The notes under the pieces are model-generated. The model was not told the DNA's origin. It ran no database searches and was given only the letters and a program-made list of their open reading frames with translations. 13,137 nt of DNA from JABCPO02 sp963546185. Lineage in GTDB: Bacteria > Bacillota > Clostridia > TANB77 > CAG-508. The stretch is taken from NCBI GenBank assembly GCA_963546185.1, contig CAUULU010000029.1, positions 1-13,137 of the forward strand, in the 5' to 3' direction. A program made the translations under genes and the position numbers. Of the stretch, positions 9,185 through 13,137 are shown in pieces (the stretch's first letter is position 1; every line of letters starts with the position of its first letter).

Positions 9185-10133
9185 ATGAACACTTTTAAAA
9201 AATTATCAATAATAGTTCCATGCTATAATGAAGAAGAAACAATAAATATTTTCCATAAGGAAATGGAGAAAAATAAGAAAAAAATAGGTTTAGAATTAGA
9301 ATATATATTTGTAGATGATGGTTCTAAAGATAATACATTAAATATATTAAAAAAATTATATAATAAGAATAAGGGAAATATAAAATATATATCATTTTCA
9401 AGAAACTTTGGAAAAGAAGCAGCAATGCTTGCAGGACTTAAAAAATCTACAGGTGATTTAGTAACAATAATGGATGTTGACTTACAAGATCCACCAGAAA
9501 TAATACCAGAAATGGTTAAAAAAATGAAAGAAGAAAATCTTGATTGGGTAGGAAGTAAAAGAGTAACAAGAACAGGAGAACCACCAATAAGAAGTTTCTT
9601 TGCTAAAAAATTTTATCAGATTATAAACAAAATAAGCGATACTGAAATGGTAGATGGTGTTAGAGATTTTAGACTTATGAAAAGAAAAGTAGTAGATGCT
9701 ATATTAGAAGTAGGAGAATATAATAGGTTTTCAAAAGGAATATTTAGCTGGGTAGGATTTAAAAAAGCATATATTTCATATGAAAATAGAGAAAGAGTTG
9801 CAGGAAAAACAACTTGGTCATTCTTTAAATTATTTAAATATTCATTAGATGGTATAATTAATTTTTCAGAAACACCACTTAATATATCTCTAATGCTTGG
9901 AATAATTATATGTATAGTATCAATAGTAGCATTAATAGGAATAGTATTTAAAACATTAATATTTGGAAATCCTACATCAGGATGGGCATCTATTATGTGT
10001 GTATTATTATTTACAGGAGGTATTCAATTATTTTGTATGGGAATACTTCGGAAAATATGTTGGAAAGATATTTTTAGAAACAAAGAAAAGACCTATATAT
10101 GTGATATCTGAAACTGAAGAAGACAAAGAATAG
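9185..10133 (+). CDS. GtrB/CsbB-like polyprenyl-phosphate glycosyltransferase (one CGGA +1 site)
   Basis: A 315-residue family 2 glycosyltransferase of the GtrB/CsbB type, which makes polyprenyl-phosphate-sugar at the inner face of the membrane. Seen in order: SIIVPCYNEEETI at the N-terminus, VDDGSKDNT, SFSRNFGKEAAMLAGL, the metal-binding DVDLQDPPE, DFRLMKR, KTTWSFFKLFKYS, then two membrane spans (about 231-256 and 265-288). In zero frame it ends with CGILRKICWKDIF and stops at 10111. With a +1 step at 10049 the end becomes GILGKYVGKIFLETKKRPIYV, the standard C-terminal signature of this family, and the stop moves to TAG 10131-10133. AGGAG lies six bases upstream of ATG 9185. It shares a transcript with the M14 gene unless a promoter hides in the 98-base gap. 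A hairpin terminator follows at 10157. The family call is firm; the sugar is unknown. Confidence 0.92.
10049..10052 (+). other. CGGA +1 frameshift / four-base glycine site 5
   Basis: Zero frame reads ATA CTT CGG AAA ATA TGT. Reading CGGA as glycine gives GILGKYVGKIFLETKKRPIY, matching the highly conserved GILGEY.GR.Y.E...RP.Y tail of GtrB/CsbB-type enzymes, where glycine is nearly invariant. Confidence 0.9.
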
Positions 10134-10156
10134 AATAAATAAAATATAATAATAGA

Positions 10157-10202
10157 AAAATACACTTAAAGTTTATTAAATATTAAATTTTAAGTGTATT
10201 TT
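10157..10202 (+). terminator. Long hairpin terminator after the GtrB-like gene
   Basis: AAAATACACTTAAA (10157-10170) pairs perfectly with TTTAAGTGTATTTT (10189-10202). Pairing continues inward with one G-T and four A-T pairs, giving about 19 pairs around an eight-base loop. A T-rich 3' arm follows. It lies 23 bases after the stop at 10133 and separates this gene from the surface-protein gene. Confidence 0.75.
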
Positions 10203-10212
10203 ATTATAATTA

Positions 10213-10241
10213 TTGTAATATATATACAAAAAATGTATATT
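10213..10241 (+). promoter_or_regulatory. Possible sigma-A-type promoter for the surface-protein gene
   Basis: TTGTAA (10213-10218) and TATATT (10236-10241) are separated by 17 bases and sit just after a terminator and 33 bases before the start codon. The boxes match consensus at four and five positions of six. In such AT-rich DNA this is only suggestive. Confidence 0.4.
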
Positions 10242-10273
10242 AAAAATAAAGAAAAATATACAAAGGAGAAAAG

Positions 10274-11600
10274 ATGAAAAGAACTAAAGGGATAACATTA
10301 TTAGCACTTGTAATTACAATAGTTATAATGCTGCTTTTAGCAGGTGTAGCTTTACAAATGGCGATGGGAGAAAATGGACTTATAGTAAAATCTACTCAAG
10401 CTAAAAAAGAACAAGCAAAATCAGAGTTATTAGAAATAGTAAAATTAAATTATTTGAATTTAAAAACAAAAGCAATAGAGAATTCTCAACCAAGCCCAGA
10501 ATATGAACTATCATTATCTACAACTGAATTTTTAGATAAATATAATATAGTTGATGATAATATAGTAGATAAACAAGGAAATATAATAGAAACAAAGCAA
10601 GAGATATTAAATACATTAAAAATGCTTTATCCAAATAAGAAAATAGTAGGTGGAGTAGAAATACCTGAATCTGATAAGGATAAGATGATATTGAAACTTA
10701 AGGTATTAGATGAAACTAAAGAAATATATTTTGGGGCATTTGGTATATCAGAGTCACTTATTCCAATAAAAATTGATTATGGTAATGGTACAAAAGGAGA
10801 AATATCAGATTTATATAATGGTATAACTATAGAGTATAGTAGAGGTGAATATATAATAAAAGTAGAAGAAACAGGATATTTTTCAATGGGAGGGCAGTTA
10901 CATAGTTTTTTAGGAGAAGGTATAGAGGTAGAAATAATTCATTGGGGAAAAGTTACTAGGAATAAAGAATATTTTGATGAAAGATGGAATATTCGTATTC
11001 CTAATGTATCAAAAATATATGAACCAGAACCAGAGGAAATTGTAGTATTTTATGAAAATGCAAAAATAACTGAAATACCTAAAGACTTATTTAAAAATAA
11101 AAGAGGAATTAAAGATATAAGTAGGTTTATTGAATCCAAGACTATAAAATCAATACCAGAAGATTTGTTTAAAGAGTGTCCTGATATAGAAAGGTTTAGT
11201 GAAACATTTAGCGGTTGTGAAAATTTAGAGAGTATACCAGAAAACTTATTTAAATATAATACAAAAGTAAAAGAATTTTATCAGACTTTTAGTCGGATGT
11301 AAAAAAATGACAGAAATACCAGAAAACTTGTTTAAATATAATACAGAAGTCGAAAGTTTCTTAAGTATTTTTAATTCATGTGAAAGTTTAAAAAATATAC
11401 CTAGAAATCTTATTAATAATAATAGTAAAATTAAAGATGTTAGATCAATGTTCTATAAATGTAAAGAGTTAGAAACAATACCAATAGAAATAATTAATAA
11501 AGTGATGAATGGATTAATTGATTATGAATGTATGTTTTATGGCTGTACTAAAGCTGATAATTATAATAATCTTGCAGAAAAATTTAAAAAACCATATTAA
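10274..11600 (+). CDS. Prepilin-like surface protein with BspA/DUF285-like repeats (one CGGA +1 site)
   Basis: A 441-residue protein, probably exported and membrane- or surface-attached. The N-terminus MKRTKGITLLALVITIV resembles a type IV prepilin leader: short and basic, cleavable Gly, then a long hydrophobic helix. Position 5 of the mature form is Ala, not the usual Glu, and MGENGLI plus a Lys/Ala/Glu-rich helix follows. A middle region (about 80-255) is unrecognised. The C-terminal half has about six repeats with the pattern IPENLFK...V..F...F.GC..L, close to BspA/DUF285 surface repeats; an adhesive role is plausible but unproven. Zero frame stops at TAA 11300-11302; the +1 step at 11294 joins FSGCKKMTEIPENLF in register and the protein runs to 11600. 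AAAGGAG lies five bases before ATG 10274. A bidirectional terminator follows. Confidence 0.85.
11075..11559 (+). repeat. Tandem 78-81-base coding repeats (BspA/DUF285-like)
   Basis: The ATACC that encodes the IP of each repeat starts at 11075, 11153, 11234 and 11316, then ATACC or ATAC at 11397 and 11478. The spacings are 78, 81, 82, 81 and 81 bases. The lone 82 contains the CGGA site and exposes exactly one additional base. Each repeat ends with a Cys motif: FSGC, FSGC, FNSC, FYKC, FYGC. Confidence 0.85.
11294..11297 (+). other. CGGA +1 frameshift / four-base glycine site 6
   Basis: Zero frame reads TTT AGT CGG ATG TAA. Read as glycine, the site gives FSGCKKM. The preceding repeat of the same protein has FSGCENL encoded by AGC GGT TGT, so glycine at this position is supported by the gene's own repeat. 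Confidence 0.9.
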
Positions 11601-11618
11601 AACAAGGAAAGATAAATA

Positions 11619-11654
11619 AAAAAGAATGAATTCATTTAAGGATTCATTCTTTTT
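11619..11654. terminator. Bidirectional terminator between the surface-protein gene and tmcAL
   Basis: AAAAAGAATGAAT (11619-11631) pairs perfectly with ATTCATTCTTTTT (11642-11654), with two further inner pairs. A/T runs flank both sides, so it can end transcripts from both strands. It overlaps the last two bases of the tmcAL stop codon on the minus strand. Confidence 0.85.
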
Positions 11655-12893
11655 ACATATAATTATCATCATCATATACTTTCATAGTATAGTCAAGTTT
11701 AGCAGGAAGTATTGGGTCAGATGCAAGAACAAATATGTCTGTAGCAAGAATATCCTTGTTTAAAATTGCTTGTTTGTTTTTGCTAAGATTATTTTTTTCA
11801 AAACTTGCAACAGATATTATAATATCTATATTAGGATTTGCCCTTGCTATTGTAGATATAAGTTCTTTACCTTTTTGGTTAAAACCTAGAACCCTTACAT
11901 AAGGTATTGTAGATTTAGCAATTTGCATATCTTTTTTAGTTATATTTAAAAGTATTGATACAAGTATTCTTTTAATTCTGCTTTCTGTATATCTTTTACT
12001 TTTAATATTTGCGATTAATTCTTCTAAAGTACTAGAAATATAGCTTGCTTTTTTAATACGATTTTCAAGTCCTTCTGTAACATCAGAGATATTTTTAAGT
12101 GTAGATATATCCATATCTCTTATCTTATAGAATAATATTTGTTCAAAAGGTTTAAGACTAGTTATATTAACATTTGTTATATTTTCAGAAATTAATTCTT
12201 GAACATATTCAGGAACAGAGTTTGAATAATTTTCACCATTTAAAATAGCTTCTCTTATTCTAGAACCACTAGAAAATGATGTGAGATTTTTAGAAGAATG
12301 TCCTTCCCCATTTCTTTGAATTGTAATTGCAGTAACTTCAAAATTTTGTCTTTTTATTTGTTTTATATATTCAATACCAAGAACATTATTAGGTTCATCT
12401 AATATTTTAGAATATTCAGAACTTTTTAAATATAGCATTGTAGCTTCAGAAATTGCTTTAGGATAAGAAATACCAGAAGCAAGAGCATTTTCAAGATAAT
12501 AGATAAGTTCATCAGGTTCATCTAAAAATAGGTCTGCTAAAGTCTCAAGTTTTTGAATATCACCGTGAAGAAGAACCAAAAGATAGGACATTAACTATTT
12601 TTAATTCTTTTAAAAGACGGATTGCACCATATGCAAAATCTTCAGCAGATGAGTTTGAAAATACTGTAGGAAGTTCTATAACAAGGTCAACTCCACCTTT
12701 TATAGCCATTTCTGCACGTTTCCACTTATCTAAAAGAGCAGGTTCTCCGGCGTTGTACAAAATTACCACTCATTACAGCAATAGTATGACTTGCACTAGC
12801 AATTTCCTTACTTTCTAACAGATGATATAGGTGTCCATTATGGAATGGATTATATTCACAAATAATTCCTAAAATATTAGTATTAAGTTCCAC
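11653..12893 (-). CDS. tmcAL: tRNA(Met) cytidine acetate ligase (two CGG +1 sites)
   Basis: Uses ATP and acetate to form N4-acetylcytidine at the wobble position of elongator tRNA-Met. 412 residues after two +1 steps, close to the usual ~400-415. Seen: GIICEYNPFHNGHLYHL near the N-terminus with the nucleotidyltransferase HNGH motif, AVMSGNFVQRGEPALLDKW (site at residue 49), KGGVDLVIELP, LSFGSSSGDI (site at 110), NNVLGIEYIK, and SSGSRIREAI. In zero frame it is cut into three overlapping pieces that no start codon sensibly serves. The start is taken as GTG 12893, ten bases after AAAGGAG at 12910-12904; an ATG at 12950 adds 19 non-conserved residues and precedes that Shine-Dalgarno. Divergent from queA, convergent with the surface-protein gene. 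A conserved housekeeping gene carrying two independent shifts is unlikely to be a pseudogene. Confidence 0.92.
12562..12565 (-). other. CGGT +1 frameshift / four-base glycine site 8 (tmcAL)
   Basis: On the minus strand zero frame reads TCT TCA CGG TGA. Reading CGGT as glycine gives FGSSSGDIQKLE, matching the conserved FGSE.GD. region of TmcAL. It is the only site with T as the fourth base, so the rule is CGGN rather than strictly CGGA. Confidence 0.88.
12746..12749 (-). other. CGGA +1 frameshift / four-base glycine site 7 (tmcAL)
   Basis: On the minus strand zero frame reads CAA CGC CGG AGA ACC TGC. Reading CGGA as glycine gives SGNFVQRGEPALLDKW, one of the most conserved stretches of TmcAL. 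The preceding Arg codon is CGC and is evidently read normally, so only CGG behaves unusually. Confidence 0.92.
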
Positions 12894-13023
12894 TAAAAAA
12901 GTTCTCCTTTCTTTAAAAATTTTTAGTCCTAAATTATATATAACTTTCAATATAATATATCTTATGATATCATAGAAATGGTTAGAAATAAAGAGAAAAA
13001 GAAAGTAGGAGTTAAAGAAATAG
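12894..13023. promoter_or_regulatory. Divergent tmcAL-queA intergenic region
   Basis: It contains the tmcAL Shine-Dalgarno (12904-12910, minus strand), a consensus TATAAT on the plus strand (12951-12956) with no convincing -35 box, and a perfect 12-bp palindrome TATGATATCATA (12963-12974) where a queA transcript would begin. The palindrome could be an operator. AT-richness makes all of these weak calls. GGAG at 13009-13012 is about 12 bases from the queA start. Confidence 0.3.
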
Positions 13024-13137
13024 ATGAAATTAGAAGATTTTAATTATAATTTACCAAAAGAATTAATAGCACAAACACCATATTTAAAAAGAGATGAAGC
13101 AAGACTTTTAGTAGTAGGAAAAGATAAAGAAAATTTT
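13024..13137 (+). CDS. queA: tRNA ribosyltransferase-isomerase QueA (3' partial)
   Basis: S-adenosylmethionine:tRNA ribosyltransferase-isomerase, which adds the cyclopentanediol epoxide to 7-aminomethyl-7-deazaguanine at the wobble base during queuosine synthesis. Only the first 38 residues are in the window. MKLEDFNYNLPKELIAQTP and KRDEARLLVV match the strongly conserved QueA N-terminus (LEDFDYELPEELIAQ, then R..SRLLV). The start at ATG 13024 agrees with the family; the nearest GGAG is about 12 bases upstream, a longer gap than for the other genes here. Divergent from tmcAL, so two enzymes that modify tRNA wobble bases are neighbours. Confidence 0.9.
   Translation, partial: MKLEDFNYNLPKELIAQTPYLKRDEARLLVVGKDKENF

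Noticed and set aside
223..12749. Systematic sequencing or assembly error adding a C before GG
   Set aside because: Not fully excluded. It is disfavoured because very many other GGA and GGT codons in varied contexts are unaffected, the sites are not in homopolymers, and the bases upstream share nothing. Raw reads would decide.
223..12749. Phase-variable slippage at short sequence repeats
   Set aside because: None of the sites lies in a homopolymer or simple repeat, and the inserted base is always a C directly before GG.
223..12749. CGG reassigned to another single amino acid as a normal triplet (for example Trp or Gln)
   Set aside because: A triplet reassignment would keep the zero frame, but zero frame runs into stops or nonsense after all seven clear sites. 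Only +1 reading restores the families.
12978..13043. Small 21-codon open frame (MVRNKEKKKV...) overlapping the queA start
   Set aside because: It has no Shine-Dalgarno sequence, overlaps queA in another frame, and has a composition expected of random A-rich leader sequence.
1..13137. Cluster of pseudogenes decaying by random frameshift
   Set aside because: Random decay would give mixed insertions, deletions and stops. All eight events are the same type at the same triplet, on both strands, in otherwise intact genes including housekeeping tmcAL.

Overview
The window comes from a strongly AT-rich genome. Arginine is almost always AGA, glycine mostly GGA, ribosome binding sites are strong AGGAG types, and genes are packed into operons. 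A prepilin-like leader of the GITLLALVIT type and the gene content suggest an uncultured, probably gut-associated Clostridia-like member of the Bacillota. The taxonomic call is inference; no rRNA or tRNA gene is present to support it.

Layout. (1) Bases 1-5280, + strand, form one tightly packed operon: a DPM1-like family 2 glycosyltransferase (5' end outside the window), a DUF2304 membrane protein, a GtrA-like flippase, and two tandem paralogous multi-pass membrane proteins (DUF6020-like). It ends at a strong terminator at 5303-5335. This looks like a polyprenyl-phosphate-sugar and cell-surface glycan module. (2) Bases 5528-10133 hold a very large secreted M14 metallocarboxypeptidase with four near-identical ~130-residue repeats, then a GtrB/CsbB-like membrane glycosyltransferase, ending at a long hairpin at 10157-10202. 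(3) Bases 10274-11600 hold a surface protein with a prepilin-like N-terminus and short BspA/DUF285-like repeats. (4) On the minus strand, 12893-11653, is tmcAL, convergent with (3) across a bidirectional terminator. (5) At 13024 queA begins, divergent from tmcAL and cut by the window edge.

Main observation. Six of the nine complete or nearly complete genes are interrupted by what looks like a one-base insertion, eight sites in all. Every site is the same: the zero-frame codon is CGG, and conserved reading resumes in +1 at the overlapping GGA (seven times) or GGT (once). Homology, or repeat register, gives a single glycine there. Every in-frame CGG I can find is one of these sites; CGG is never used as a sense arginine codon, and CGA is not used in frame either, while CGT and CGC are. 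There are no other frame breaks, internal stops or deletions, and the genes include tmcAL with two sites and an M14 enzyme whose catalytic Glu lies after the site. The codon before CGG differs almost every time, which argues against classical P-site slippage. The simplest reading is that this lineage decodes CGGN as one glycine: either CGG is unassigned and the ribosome moves +1, or a tRNA-Gly with an enlarged anticodon loop reads a four-base codon. A systematic sequencing artefact must be excluded first.
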